64,000 bases of DNA from Albula goreensis (GCA_022829145.1 CM040753.1:20113884-20177883); one strand, 5' to 3'. Counted from the stretch's first letter, positions 1 to 21,045 are shown. Numbers and translations are program-made. The notes: a model not told the origin generated them from the sequence alone.

Positions 1-567
1 GGCTTAGTACAGTCATCCATATGTGAAAAAAAGGTATGTCTTCCTGTGCTCACAACACAGTAAATATCATCTGAAACCAAGCAGTCAGTCTAAATTGTCC
101 ACACTAAGACATTGCTAACTCTGATACAGCGAATGGGTTGTGCAAAAAATGTTAAAATAAACAGGCTTGTAATTACAACTAAATACAAATACTGATTTTT
201 ACATTTAGTGTTTTTGCCATACTCGGACCAAGCATTATATTTATGAATTTAAAAGTATGTTATTTAAACAATTAAATCTGAAGAGCAGAGGTGAATCTGT
301 TTTCTCACACAATCCATATACAGTAGACTCTAAATTGTTTTATGTATGTATTGAATGGTTGAATACAGATACATAATCAAAAATATGTTGACGCATTTAC
401 CTAAATTATTTGATGATACAAAAGCTTAAACCTGAGAGACTGGCATGACATGATTGTGAATAGTAATCTCTTTGACTGTGCTTGATTTGCTACAGTATTT
501 GGGAATCACCCCTTAGTATTGCACACCCCTGCAGTAAAAATCTTGCTCTGCAATGGCTGAACGTGTA

Positions 568-580
568 CCAGCAGATGGCA
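568..580 (+). promoter_or_regulatory. CTCF-like motif, forward
   Basis: CCAGCAGATGGCA fits every position of the vertebrate CTCF core CCASYAGRKGGCR. Single motif match without flanking proof. Confidence 0.4.
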
Positions 581-1149
581 CATTTGCACTGTTATAAAGT
601 TAGTGTTGCTTATGTGTCTTCTCTGTGAGGCCCAAATGAGATTGACTGCCTCCAGGTACTCAAGTACACACTGTTTCCTGGAAACCTATACAAGTTGAAT
701 CTGACCTAGTTAAAAGGTAAAACTATATAGCAGTTTTTTGAGTGATACTTTAAGGAAGACATGGTTATCATGCGCAATGTGAGACACACAACATTTTTTA
801 ATTGGAGGACTATAATCAGGCTTACTTCTGCTTCAATTATGAAGCCACTATGATTACAACATATTATAATGTACCGTTGTGCAGTGGCAGGCATGACCAC
901 TAAGCCAGGTGGTGAGTGGAAGGAAAAACAATGACAAAATAAAACAAAAACTGGCCAAAGTCCTTTTATTAACCCTTTTACAGGCACCTAAATAAAATGA
1001 TAGAAAAAGCCAAAGAGAAAACCAACACAGCCAAGGAGAAAATGCAACAAAAAACCCAAAAGTTCTTTAAATGCAAGGTCTAACTGAAAGCAAGTGCTAG
1101 CACCTGGATTGGTTAGAAATGCCTGTTAGTTATTTAATTCTGCCTGTTA

Positions 1150-1262
1150 GTTAGGTCAGTGGTTCTTAATGTCAGTCCTGGGGGCACACTGTATATGCTG
1201 GTTTTTATTCCAACCACAACTGCAACCCCAGAATATTAAAAAGCTGTTAATTGTTCATAATT
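1150..1262 (+). repeat. dispersed vertebrate repeat fragment
   Basis: GGTTCTTAATGTCAGTCCTG, then a GGTTTTTATTCCAACCA-type phrase, matches a widespread fish interspersed repeat by memory. The family was not assigned. Confidence 0.45.
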
Positions 1263-4200
1263 GTTCAATTGTTCATGCTTTTAATGATTAGAGGGATTAA
1301 CTACCATTATAGCTATGCATGTCATGAAGAAAAAGCCTAACAGCAGTTAGACCACTGCTGTTAAAGCTCCAGTTAGCTCTCCATGCTGAGGGAGGGAACC
1401 AGGAGACTGTCAGCAGAACAATAGGAGGAGCTTGCTCCTCCCTCAACCTTTCCTGGCACCACAGTCCATAGATGGAAGGTGTATGGCAGTATGGCATATA
1501 GATAGACAGTATATAGATAGAAGGTATATAATTAATTGAATCATTGTCATGTAGCACCAAAAGACATAATTGGATGAAACAAATGCAGCAAATGGTATGC
1601 TGATGCAGTAGGCATATGGGAGCCTGGGTAAGGATAGCCCATCTTTGTTTTTGCTGAATAAACTTATATATCAGATACTAAGTGCTGTACTTTGGTTTTA
1701 TGACAGACTTGGCAGATGAAGGTATAGAAATGGGTTGGCAGTGGACATATGTGGACACAGATATGTAAAAGATGAAAAGCACAGGACAGGGAATTTTTAA
1801 ATCTTGTATAGCAGTAGATTTAGATTTCTGCAAGTTAGTATGTTATGTTTACAGTATCTTTGTTCACACTTCAATTAATTTGTCCTTTCCTGTTTTTTCA
1901 GACTGGAAGATGATTATTAAAGAGTTCTTTATTTTCTTGGTATTTTCAATTGATATTGTCAAATGTATATATAGTTCTGTTATCCATTTTATCCTTCAAT
2001 GTGAAAATGAATCTTCTCACTGTGATTCAGTTTTATATCTTTACATTGCATAAGTGATGCTTGAGGAAAAAAAGTAGTTACATTCTCAAGTATTCAAATG
2101 CACATATAGTCAGCACACATTAGACATTTCAGGATATTTTCAGTTGTGTGAGCTAAATGCACAATGACAACCCACAGTCATATAAATACCTGTATGGACA
2201 ATTTATCCTCATCAGCCGTGTCATACAAGGTCTTAGCGCAACATTGTGTTATAAAGGCAATCAAAACCACCTATGGTGAACTATCAATATCCTCTTGCCA
2301 TATAGATTTAATGCAAACACTACTCATTATTCTTAGTGTAATATAGGGAAAATAACCATATGCATTAATTACATATGGTGTGTTCACCTGTGCTGATCAA
2401 AAGAACACAATGAAACACATATTTAATTAAGGTAAGATGGGTTTGTAATTTCTCGTGGTTCATTGTTCCTTCCTGACACACAGCTCAATGTGGTGAAATG
2501 ACTGGCTGTGGCGATCACATCTGCAGCTCAGCTCCACATTCTTCTGGGCTGAAGCAACAGATTGTGATGGCACCTGTTGCAGGTAACAGCCTGTTGCTTT
2601 AAGCATTATTATCTCAAAATACACCCAAAAGGTGATGTTTAAAACTCTCGAAACTTGTCTAGTCAGGTATGATTGGCAAAAGCAGAGGGGAAATGGTGAA
2701 AGGATACAATGGGCTGGCACCATGTCCTGGCTGACTGGCATCATTACAAACACCTCCAGCAGCACAAACAGACACACCTGGTACAAAACTCATATAGTAC
2801 AGTGAGGTGGAAATGCAGTTTAAAGTACCAGTTGCAAAAAGTTTAGAGCATAAACAGATGTACAAAAGAAAGACTGATTGATTGGTTTTTGTGAAGATTT
2901 ATTTTTTGCCAAGAAACTTTTACATTTTGTATGTTGTTTTTTCTGGTCAACAAAATGACTGGAAAAATAAATCTCATCAACAAAATAAAACTTGTTGTTC
3001 ATTGTTCACTCTGTGACCTCAAAAAACTTGACTGTCTGTAATAATAAGACAGTATTTTTGTTCTCATGACCTGGGTGCATCTCTTGAAATAAGTATTGAC
3101 ATAGCTTTCATATAATTATTTTGTTGCAAGTTATTACATCATTCTTAGATGCTGTTGTTGCTAGTTGAACTTCATCAGTAGAACTGAATCTCTCTGAACA
3201 GACCAAATTATAAATTTGATGGCAGATCTTATCCATCAGGACTTATTCATAAAGAACATTCACAGAGAAGTTCTGAAGATGTGTGATGTTGAATAAAACA
3301 TAAATATATCTGTCAGCCAGTCATATAAAATGGAGGGTGAAAAAAATTTAATTGTCAATTACAGCGCCAATATACTTTTCATCAGTTATTTAGTTTTGGA
3401 AAAATCTCTTTGTGGACAAAAGAATATTCTGGTTTTCATTATTATTCAGAATTAATTAATCAATTAAAGCAATTGATTACACACTTTCCATTGTTCCATT
3501 AATTTCAAGGTGAAAATTGCAACCAGCATGTGCCCCTCTCAGCCCTTTATGAGCACAGTTAGGACCCCTTAGTTTACCTGATTAACCACTTGGTAGAATT
3601 TTGTGTCATTTTAGAATGCATTTTTGCTTTGAATAGATAATAGAGAAGCATGATTCTCTTTAATTACAATCACAAACAAATACAGTTGCAAGATATAATC
3701 AAAGGGGGCAATCTTTTAAGTGAGTCTCTCTTAAAACTGTGGTTTTACTTATTTTTTTACCCATGTACAAAGTTAATTCAATGTTGACACCTCATTTGGT
3801 CAAGTCAACAAATTCAAATTTCTGTAAAATACACTATAAAACCTAAAGGGATTCTCAGGATCAAGACTGATGTAAAAGTCTTACTGAGGGTAAAGAGAAA
3901 ATATATTTTTACAAGACAAACAATGTCTCCGCTCACAAAAAAAACATTCTATACTATTCAATCACAACGTCAGAAATGCCTTCCTTTAATTCTGTAAACA
4001 CTATAGAAACAAACTTACCAAGGGCTAAATCCAGACCTGTGCTTAAGTCCAGTGTCTGTGTAGCTTAACCTCGCCAGAGTGACAGACTGATGAACAAAAT
4101 GCATTTCAGCACATGACTGGATTTGGCCCTAAAACTGTAAGATTTTCTTGTAATGAGAGATTAACAAGTCACTCTATTAACTTCAATGGGGAAAAATGTT

Positions 4201-4758
4201 TATTTTAAGTAATTAATCTATTGTTCATTTGAGGTATTTATTTTTTGAAGATGTTATACAACTTTTTTGACAGTCCTCCAGGGGAAATCACTGGTGGTTG
4301 CTCTATAGTGCCTAATTAAAAATTATTGGGCTTTCAAAATGCCCATAGGCTATATCCGACCATTATCATTTTCTCAACTGCCCATATGAAACTAATAGTG
4401 TATAATGCAATGCAAAATATCATAATATTGAACATATCCTGAAATGTATATTTTTTGTCAGGTTAAATGTCATTATTGGATTTACTTGATGTTCCTGAAT
4501 CATATCATGCAAAGTAATTAACAGAAGGCATTATACGTGATTGGCATAAATATCATTCCCATACTGTTACAGCAATGTACACAAACGTATAGGACCAGTA
4601 TCATTCTCCTGATTCTAAGCAAGACAATGAACACCATGCAAGACAGTGAAGTACCTTTTCTGCTGCAATCTTCACAAGCCAGTCTACAGCAGATGTGGTG
4701 ACAGCAGAGGAAGGGAAATTTGGTGCTAGGGGTCCCCTGAAGTGAACAGGGATCCTGA

Positions 4759-4861
<103 letters not shown>

Positions 4862-5639
4862 TTAAAATGGGGATAGATCCTTCGATACACTACTGATGAA
4901 TGCAAGCACTGACTGTGCTGCTTGAGGACCCAAAGGGGATACTGCATTCAAATAAATACAAATAAGATGGAGATCAAAAGTCAAAAAGTGGGTTTGAATT
5001 TTCAAGGGTTAATTTTTTAAATGTTTTATGACCAAGAATTCAAATCCTGTTAAAAATGTATTTTTTGACAATGAGGAAAAAATGGTGAAAGGAAATACAT
5101 TTAAAATGCTGAATCATTAGCCAGGATAGCTTCAACATGATTGGCTATAAAATGCAATAAAAATGGGTTATAATGAAATTGTTAGTATTTCCTATTGGCT
5201 TTCATTGTGTCCACCCACCACACTTTAGTCCAGAGAACCAACACAATGGCTTCTCATGCAAGAACTACAGAAACATAAACTGAACCTTTAGCTCATTCCT
5301 CATATGTATTTGTAGAAAGTATTTTCTTATTGCTGTGTGGTTTCACTCGGGGAATCCTATTGGAGTTGATCATCCTGTTTTCCTGAGGGAAAGGTGATTG
5401 CTGTAGCTTTGTGTTGAAATGTAACTATGTACCAGAATGGCTGACTGGTTATATATAATCACGTCAGCCTTTAAACTGTTCATCTGATAAAACAGCAATA
5501 ATGATAACGCTACATACGGCAATATTTGTCATTGAAATCTTTGACAGAATATTGAGCCAAAACAAGTGAGAGAGGGGATAGAGCCAGGGGAAACAGAGGG
5601 AACACACAGAAAACAGAAACTGGAAAGCACTAATGAATG

Positions 5640-5643
<4 letters not shown>

Positions 5644-5730
<87 letters not shown>
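5644..5730. repeat. (CA)n microsatellite
   Basis: 87 bases of perfect CA, about 0.8 kb from the previous CA tract. Confidence 0.99.
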
Positions 5731-5732
<2 letters not shown>

Positions 5733-6329
5733 GAAGCAAACATAATGACACAAGTGGGTTGGAAAGAGATTAGGAAGAAAGAAAACAACAAAAGTAGAAG
5801 AAAATAGGAAGAAAAAAGTGGGAGATGTGAACAGTGGCAAAGCAGAGAAATTTTTAAAATTTTTGCAGTCCTATTGATTGCCATGTCTGTTGGGCATTTT
5901 GGCTTCATCTGGTGCTTCAGGGTCCCCCATATGGCTGTTTTTTCCTGACCCACCAAGTTCATCTGCTGGTGCTTTAACTTCAATGACTGTAAGAACTTCA
6001 GACTGAATATGAAAAACAGCTCTTAAAATCTAACAGCCAGTTGTTAAAATACATTTTTAAGAGATGAAACTATGAACAAAGTCTTGAACAATCGAGACAC
6101 AAATTTTGAACAGTCCCTTCTTGATCACTTATTTTGTAATACAATCCACCCAGTTGAAAAAACTGCTCAGCAAAAACAATTATGTGGAGTAACCATTGCT
6201 GTAGGTCTCCTGACCTTTTTGACAGGGGAAGCCCTTATAGGTGCCTCCATGCAGGAATCTGCTAACCACTTTAAGCCCTCTTTGATTCAGGTACATATCC
6301 CATTTTAACACTGTAGTGGAACAACAGCT

Positions 6330-7870
6330 CTGCACCTACCTCATGGACCAGGACAGACCGGGGGAAACGATCCCACCAAAATCTCAGGGAAATTGGTCCA
6401 GCACAGTCCTCTCTCCCCTGGCCAGGTTTTCCCTAATCAGTCCCAGCTAATGAGAGTGATGACCGCTACTCAGACCAGACAGCAGCCTCTCACACCACTT
6501 AACTGAATAGGCCACCTAGTCCTGGCCAACTCAACAGCTGTGTTCCAGCATCAAATTCTCCAGTCACCCCACCACCAGTTCAGGAAAAAGTAAGATTAAC
6601 AAACAAACAGGAGCAGAAAAGAACCCCCAGTAACCATTTTCTCCCATGTCTTTACCTTCAAGAGCCTCCAGGCTTTCAAGAGATTTTGGTAAAAATCTGG
6701 CTGCAACCCACAGCCTGAAGAGATTCATTCTAAACAGGTGCCCATCACAGCCCATGCTCCCTCCTGCCTCAGAAAAAAGAATACTTCTGGCCTCCAGCTC
6801 AGTTCTGTAGTGCCTAGCTGTCTCTTCACAGTGTGCCACCTGAAAGCAACTAACCTGCTACTGAAAGTGACAAAAATATGCCTTCACTCCTCCACAGATA
6901 AATATAAAATACAGCCTGTGGTTTCTGTTCCAGAAGAGGACAGCATCATCGACTGCATTTTTTTCAGCATTCCCAAAGGAGAGTACATGCAAATTAGGCT
7001 ATGGCAGAGCATGGAGGCCCCAGAATGCTGGGTTCCAGAACCCCCCTCCTGAATGACATCTGTGGCAACAGCCACCTCCATCCAGCCAGGCTTGGTTTAA
7101 TCAAGTTAAGAATCCACTTCCAGGTTTTCTGTACATCCAATCTTCTTCCCTGGAACAGACCCATCTTTTTCAGGCTCATGCTGCCCCTCTGCAGTGGACA
7201 GCCTCATGCCATGGTTCTCTCATGAATGCATCGCATTTCCTCCAGTACACACTTACATTCATAGATTTCTGAAACACCTAAAAACTGTCAGAAAGAGTGT
7301 CCACATCATTCCACTCTTTTAAAAGCACAGTGATGTCATCAGCTTCTGCTGAAATATAAGAGTATATAAGATCTAAGTGCTGTAAAACAAATTCCGAACC
7401 AAAGGAGTCCAGAATCTGAGTCAGGAAAGGAATTGCCATGACGCTTCCAATCTAAGGTTTTCTCTTGATCAACAGCCACTACTTCAAGCTGATGCAGCCA
7501 CTCTTGCAAAAACATCTCAACAAAAATGTTGTCAAATATCATTCTGCCCAGTACAGACTAAAGTATTAATGTGTAAGTATTATGTTGTCCAACCCCTTGC
7601 TGAGCCTCATTACAAGGGTCCTGGACTGGGTTTTATAATTAATGAATAGCGATGCAACAGGTCTCCAGTTATTGTCTTTCAAATCCCCTTTTAGACAAGA
7701 GAGTGCATACTCCCCTTATGCAGCTCTCAGGCATCTAATGGGCTCATATCAGCGCTTTACCCACCAAAAGAAACTATCTAATTCGAGCAGAGACAAATGA
7801 AACAATGCAACAGCAAAGGGCTTGTCTAAATCCCTATTTCATTTCACCTTCATTTTATCTGTAAATCTTC
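6330..7870 (-). mobile_element. decayed L1/Tx1-clade LINE (reverse transcriptase ORF relic)
   Basis: Read on the minus strand, broken frames show an ordered set of Tx1-type ORF2 landmarks. They are LKGDL..NNWRPVASL (about 7,630-7,690, RT block with NWRPV), VDQEKTLD (about 7,465), EADDITVLL (7,320-7,346, the catalytic YADD box with tyrosine changed to glutamate), a later W..C block (about 7,240), RWLLPQMSFRR (about 7,045-7,080), and a GYD..LF-like block near 6,740. Stops and frameshifts interrupt throughout, and I find no first ORF or endonuclease. It is a dead, 5'-truncated copy. The edges are approximate; the 3' part below 6,560 is the least certain. Confidence 0.82.
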
Positions 7871-10800
7871 ATTTTATCTTGTGCATGTGAGACCTTCAAC
7901 AGAAAACATTTCATAGACTCAGTGACTGAAAAAACAATATGATGAGAGAGAGAAAGAGAGAGCTGTTTTAAAAAAAGCTCCAGAAGAAAGATAGAAGAGG
8001 AGACCATACCAGACTGCTGAAGTTAAATTACTAGGAGAATTAGCAAACAGACAAGTGTATGGAGATGGAATAAATAAGAACTCACATCACATATTCCCAG
8101 AATTAGATATCAGAGGTTACACATATTTGTTTGATATTGACTTGGTGTACTCAACAAGTGCAAGTTTAATGGCAGAGCTATTTTTTTCTTAGTTGATTAG
8201 TTTCCTTACCCATTATGGAAACTTTGCAATGATTTTGAACAAAGTCTGAAAAAGTTCAGACTTGGTATTACACCAATGTGCAGAATATTAACACCTTTTG
8301 CATTTTTGTCAGCCCTGTTTGCCTAAGTGTAGAACAGAGCAATAATTTAAAAAGTGTATTTAATGTGTGAGGGCAATGCGCATTCATGCAGCAATCACCC
8401 CAGAGTCTCCATGAGTTTAATTTTCTTTAAGCAACTGAGGCAATTCAGAACTATTGTAGGGAGGGACTCTCATTTAATTTGTTTTGTTAAAGCAGACCAG
8501 GTAAATACAAGTGGTTCAAAAATGCCTTATTCCTTCCTTGCTGCTATTCTATTTCAAATGTAATTTCCCAGTATAGGCTCAATTCCTCTGTAATTTATAT
8601 CAAACCAGCTGGCAGCAGTCCATTCAATTAAATGAATTAAAGTTCATTTCCAAGTATTGTTGCTAATACCTTCCCCATTACATATTTTTGCCCAACAATT
8701 ATTGGGCACCCCACAGGTATTTAAAATATGGAGTTGTCTGGGTCCTATGCATTTGAACATCAGGAGTGGGGTCCCCATGATAGATCTCCTCAGATTATGG
8801 CCATCCTCTGCAGACCCTAAAATCCTTATGCTCACAGAATGTTGGCTGAACATTGTCCTGAGGTTGTTCTTGCTGATTAGAAAGTCTTCAGATTTGACCG
8901 AACTGGCAAAGGGGGAAGGCTGATTATTTAGCTCATAAAGCTAAAGTTGTGGTCAGCCACCAAAGAAACATTTCTGTGGCTGCTAACACCTTTATTCACA
9001 ATGTTGGGGTTTAAGGGCTCAGCCACCACCCCACCCCACCGCACCCCCCACCCCAACTCAAAAAATTAAGACTTAAAAACTTGACTGGCTTTTCTCAGCC
9101 TTTCATTAACACAAAGAAATTTGATCTAAATTAAATTTATCCTGGCTGATCATAAAGCTAACCTGCTTTTATGTTAATTGCCCCAACAAATGCCCTCCAT
9201 TGACTTAATTTTAATTGACAGCATATAGAAATGGATCTTAATAGGTATTTATTAATGCTGATCACTGTCCTATTGCCTTTGTAAGGAACACAAGAATGGC
9301 AAGGACTCTGACCCTTACAGTGGTATTCTGATTTTCATGGGTAAAAAAGTATGACATATTTAACAGCTATTGAAAAGAAAAGAAATGAATTGTAGAACTC
9401 TCTTCCAAGGTTAGCTTTGCCTTGCTGGTCCACATCATTCCTCCAACTCCTGTAAGGGAAGACTGATCTTATGCTCCTAGTTTTTATGCTCCTTGGGGTT
9501 GTACTAATCTCTGGGACAAACCTGAATACTTGGTGTTTATGGGAAAGTTTAATTGTTTAATGAAGAGGATAGATTACTGATTAGAATGTGTCCTCGTACA
9601 TATGCATCTTTTGTTATGGTACGTGGTCACAGTGTACTATAACAGTAAAACCTCAGCTTGTAACTCAGAGGTTTCAGGTTAAGTGCATGAGTAAGACTCT
9701 TCTATGATGTTCTTAAGTAAAGTACCTCACGTAAACTGCTTCAGTTAATATCCAGCTGTATATGGGTACATCAAGTATAGTAAAGATGCTCTGGTAAAGC
9801 ACACCTGATGAATGTTAAATGTAATGTTAATTAATTCTTTTCAGAAAAGCTATAGCAAACTCCATTACAGCTTGAGAAAACAAAATAATTACAAGAAACT
9901 GCTATGTTACCCTTACTGTGACTTTTTCAGTGAATTAACAAAGTGAAGCACACTGGCAATCTTCCAGTAAACAGAAACTATGATAGTATGCTCATATGTT
10001 TATGTGTTAAATGAACTGTGAAAAGTGTGGAAGTTGTTTGTATACATATCACCAGTTGGGAAACATTTCGGCCTTAAGCTTGTGTAGTCAACACAAAACA
10101 AAGAGAGCACTTGAACAACTGGGTGACAAAATGAATCATAGGGCATGTCGTGAGTGCAGTGTGGTGATTTCACATTCACATGTCTATTAAATGATGAGAA
10201 AAGAAAGTCTGTTTTATAGTCCAAGTAAGCCAAAGGTCATTGCTTTTATTGTTTGTCTAAAGGGGACCACATGTTTCACAGATGGAGAATTCTGCAATTC
10301 TCCCCTGACTGTTTATTCCCTCCTGCAGCAATGTTTGGCCTGTAATGTTAAATATTCAGTTAGTTGAAGGTGAAAGGAACAGAGTAGCGCACATGCTTTA
10401 GCTACAGTGCTCCTAGCACAAGGATAACTTGAAGGGCACTCCTGGCTATTTTGATTTGGGGAGAAAAGGGAAAAATGTTGAAAATAAGTTAATGTAGTAA
10501 TGGAATTTCAGTCATTCTACCACCAACATTAGGATGAACAGTGCTGTATGAATACAAGACATTTCAGTGTGAAAAGAGAAGAAAACTGTATTTACTGATT
10601 ACAAAACTTCATCTCGAGTATCTGAAATCTGATGTAACTTGTTCTGGCTGAGGCTTTCTGCCTGAAGTTTTTTTTTGTGCAGCCATCCCCTCAACTTGGA
10701 ACTTGATTGGAATCTGGAAGATGTAGCTGGTCATGGTTGTGTAATCAACGGATATTCCTTGAAATTTAGCAATGTTTTATCCTTTATTTTACCAGGAGGT

Positions 10801-11600
10801 CTTATTTAGATTAGACTGGTTTCTTTTAAATGTAAGTCTGAAGAGTGAGGATACTGAATACATTATCAGTAAGTATAAACTTTTTTAGTCTTCTCAGCAA
10901 ATGTTAGATGAATATTTAGATGTCTCGTAGCAAAGCCGTTTACACGGTACAGGTGGGTATTTGCTTGTGTCTGCCAGCTGGTAAACTGAGTGGGACTGCT
11001 GGGGACAGGGTCACACTGACACACACATCTGGGGGACAGCGTACACCTTGGACGCCAGCCCAGTCGCACTAGAGCAACATTCAGTATTGATGTGTTGGCA
11101 AGTCTCCCCCCAGAGCCAGCGAGGTTGGAATGAACAGAAAATATTGATTTATCTGACTATTGCTGCATATAACTGAACATCTGGCCCTAAAATGTACTCT
11201 ACCCTGAGAATATCACAGTATTACAATCACACTACAACAATGACTATGGGGACAGTAACACTGGACAAATACTGTATACCCCTTGTGAGACTTATGTGTT
11301 TTGTTTGGATGTTGCCACCTTAACAATCAAGGCAAAACTTGAAATGAATAAATAATGAATAAATATATTTATTCAAATAGTGTAGTACAAAATGAAGGAT
11401 AGATTTGTGAGTGTTGTCAATTAGATTTTCTAAGTGCCTGTGGATTTGACAATGTTTATACTACTCCACACAAACAGCTACACTGATCAATGAGATGTGT
11501 TAGGGTCTTTAGCATTATGTGCAGTCTGTAAAACATATCTTTATTCAAACTGTGTCAAAGGGCACCCTCCCTACATGTGTCCACACTCCATTTTAAACAA
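7871..11600. other. no gene recognised (upstream of creb3l3)
   Basis: Only short frames without family resemblance. A GC-richer block at about 10,930-11,130 could be distal regulatory sequence of creb3l3, but no specific motif stands out. An AAACCTCAGCTTGTAACTC phrase near 9,650 resembles a fish DNA-transposon fragment. Confidence 0.6.
9029..9054 (-). other. potential G-quadruplex
   Basis: The minus strand carries four G-runs of four or more (GGGG, GGGGGG, GGGG, GGGG) with short loops, fitting G3+N1-7 four times. No nearby gene start. Confidence 0.5.
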
Positions 11601-11605
11601 ATGAA

Positions 11606-11619
11606 TGAACTTTGAACCC
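11606..11619 (-). promoter_or_regulatory. HNF4/PPAR-type DR1 site upstream of creb3l3
   Basis: TGAACTTTGAACCC on the plus strand reads GGGTTCAAAGTTCA on the other, two nuclear-receptor half-sites in direct repeat with one-base spacing. HNF4-alpha and PPAR-alpha/RXR bind this class of site, and both are known regulators of CREB3L3 in mammalian liver. It lies about 115 bases upstream of the proposed first exon. This is a motif match only. Confidence 0.5.
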
Positions 11620-11643
11620 AAGACTGATTGTGGTTCATAGCTA

Positions 11644-11651
11644 TGACATCA
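11644..11651. promoter_or_regulatory. CRE-like octamer near creb3l3 5' end
   Basis: TGACATCA differs by one base from the CRE TGACGTCA. It lies 25 bases from the DR1 site and upstream of an inverted CCAAT motif (ATTGGC near 11670) and a direct CCAAT near 11715. The cluster looks like a compact promoter. A bZIP factor, possibly the gene's own product, could bind here; that is inference. Confidence 0.35.
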
Positions 11652-11720
11652 TCCTTCGTTCTTCCTTATTGGCTTTTCTACTCTTGTCAATCAAAGGTGA
11701 TTAAATAACTGCAGCCAATT

Positions 11721-11867
11721 ATGTGGGGCATTGGAGCGATGCATAGCATGCTGTGTTGGAGTTTAAACTTTGCCCCACAGAAGTGGCTTACACAGAATCA
11801 GACAGACACAGTGACCTGTGGCCGATACACCCACAATCTGAGAAAATTTAACCTTGTTCTAGAAAAG
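11721..11867 (+). CDS. creb3l3: possible first coding exon of creb3l3
   Basis: An open frame with ATGs at 11721, 11739 and 11748 runs into a good donor (AAAG|GTAAGG, intron from 11868). It ends in phase 0, which is what the next recognised exon at 12505 needs. Mammalian CREB3L3 also has a short, poorly conserved N-terminal stretch before the LLDLLFD motif. A TATA-like TTAAATAA lies near 11701, so a transcript may start around 11730, making the later ATGs more likely. The 49 residues have no recognisable similarity. An alternative is that the exon at 12505 extends upstream to the in-frame ATG at 12451, so this exon remains a proposal. Confidence 0.35.
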
Positions 11868-12100
11868 GTAAGGGTTCTCCGGGACTGGACTAATGGCACA
11901 ATACTCAAGCCAGGTAAATCATTTGAATTTTTCATGTTTACACTTCTCAGTTGAAAACTCCTTTTCTTTATTTGTGTCAGGCTGGGTAGTTAGTGCTGTA
12001 GAATTTTTCCATTTATATCGCAGTCCAATAATCAAGGCGTCCTGCCCTTTGATTTACCTTTGAAATTGTTTGTGTTTGTGTATGCGACTGCCTGGTTATA

Positions 12101-12228
<128 letters not shown>

Positions 12229-12504
12229 CAAGTTTAGGGTTTTAATATCACAGCAGGGAAAGATTCAGTTAATTGTGAATTAAAGTGAAGAAATGTCATA
12301 TATTCCTGAGAAAAAATTAATCTAAAATTATTTTAGATAATCCAACATGCAAAAACAATTGTTGGGAGAGGTAAAAAAAAAATGAAACCAATCAATAATT
12401 TATATTTACTGCTTTGCACACTGTGTTCTTTACACTCCAATCAACATCTGATGAGTACACAGCCTCAGCTCACCCTATTATCTCCACTCACCCTTCTCCT
12501 CGAG

Positions 12505-19794
<7,290 letters not shown>

Positions 19795-20544
19795 AAGGAG
19801 GGTGACAGGAAAAGGAGGAGTCGGGGGGGTCGCTGCGGGTGAGAATAGGTTGTTTGCACAGTGGAAATATTTGATTTCTCATGACAAAACCTCAAATAGA
19901 TCTAAGAACACTAAGTCACCAATTCGATTATTATTAAAGCTATCACTTAAAAAGGCTTCCAGGTCTTGTAATCATTGAGGGGATTGTGTGGTGGACCAAA
20001 GCACAACAGTTTTCTTTATATGCAATGTTTCCGTCTCCTTTTCGCTTTTTACACGTTTCCACTTTTTACATTGCAGATTCACAATGCACGAGCTCTCCTT
20101 TAAAATGAATCATACCTTGGCACGTTAAAAATTCGGACCTGGGGCTCATGAATTGAGATTAAACCAATACAATCCAGGTCTCATCTTAATTGTGTAATGG
20201 ATGTCCCTGTGGCAGTCTTTTGAGTTAAAGTGATTAACATGTCCCAAATCACACTATGCCTCAGTAAGAACAGATATTACAAAAGTAATAGTATCTATTC
20301 TCTTGAAACCCAAGTGCTTTTAAAAATATGTTTATTATTTCAAGTACAGTCTCCTTACATAAATATTTACAAATAATTAGAATCTCACAAATGAAATTCT
20401 TCTTCCTTACACCCCTGTGTATTTTTCAAAAATTCATCAGAGAGAGGAGGAGAGAGCAACCAGCATTTTTTTTTTGCAAAAACTACAGAAACTAGTCAGA
20501 AACAGGATTACTCTAATACATTGTGAGTAGAGAGGAAATAACGG

Positions 20545-20550
20545 AATAAA
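20545..20550 (+). terminator. candidate creb3l3 polyadenylation signal
   Basis: AATAAA is followed about 20-35 bases later by a TG-rich stretch (around 20570-20585), the usual downstream element. It would give a 3' UTR of about 770 bases after the stop at 19794. Other candidates are ATTAAA at 19933 and 20158 and AATAAA at 21318. Confidence 0.4.
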
Positions 20551-21010
20551 ATAATGGCATCACAAAGCTTTCTGTTGTGTTCAGTGCCAGCAGGGTTACA
20601 CTGAATGTCCTATGTTTTCAGAATCCAGAAACAGAAGATAGATTGGGATGGGACATAAAACTGCAATCATATTTTGAAGTAGGTTGCCAGTTTAACTAAT
20701 GCATATTTGTCAACCTGTTATTATATTTCATATAAAATGTAAAACAACCCTCTTTTTCTCCCTTTCTCTAACACTCAACCCATCACAAAAGTGTAAATCC
20801 TATTCTCACATTTGGTAGACAAAAAACCATTTTGGGAAAAACTACACTTAAACAGAAGGCCTAAAAGCTCTAAACACAGATTTGGATGGATGGAGTGTAC
20901 CCATTTGCTATGTTGTTCAGCCAGGCACTTCACCTCAGGCTCTGAAGCTGTGCTGATATCCGTGCCGCAGTTTGTTTGGCCCACTGCTCCTGCTCTTTAA
21001 TCAAGAGAAT

Positions 21011-21045
21011 TCTCTCTCTCTCTCTCTCTCGCTCTCTCTCTCTCT
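21011..21045. repeat. (TC)n microsatellite
   Basis: TC repeat with one G interruption, downstream of creb3l3. Confidence 0.97.

Noticed and set aside
5464-5983. Overlapping minus-strand frames with Cys-Val runs
   Set aside because: Same cause: the CA microsatellite at 5644-5730.
6564-7225. Small plus- and minus-strand proteins
   Set aside because: They fall inside the decayed LINE; the minus-strand pieces are fragments of its reverse transcriptase ORF.
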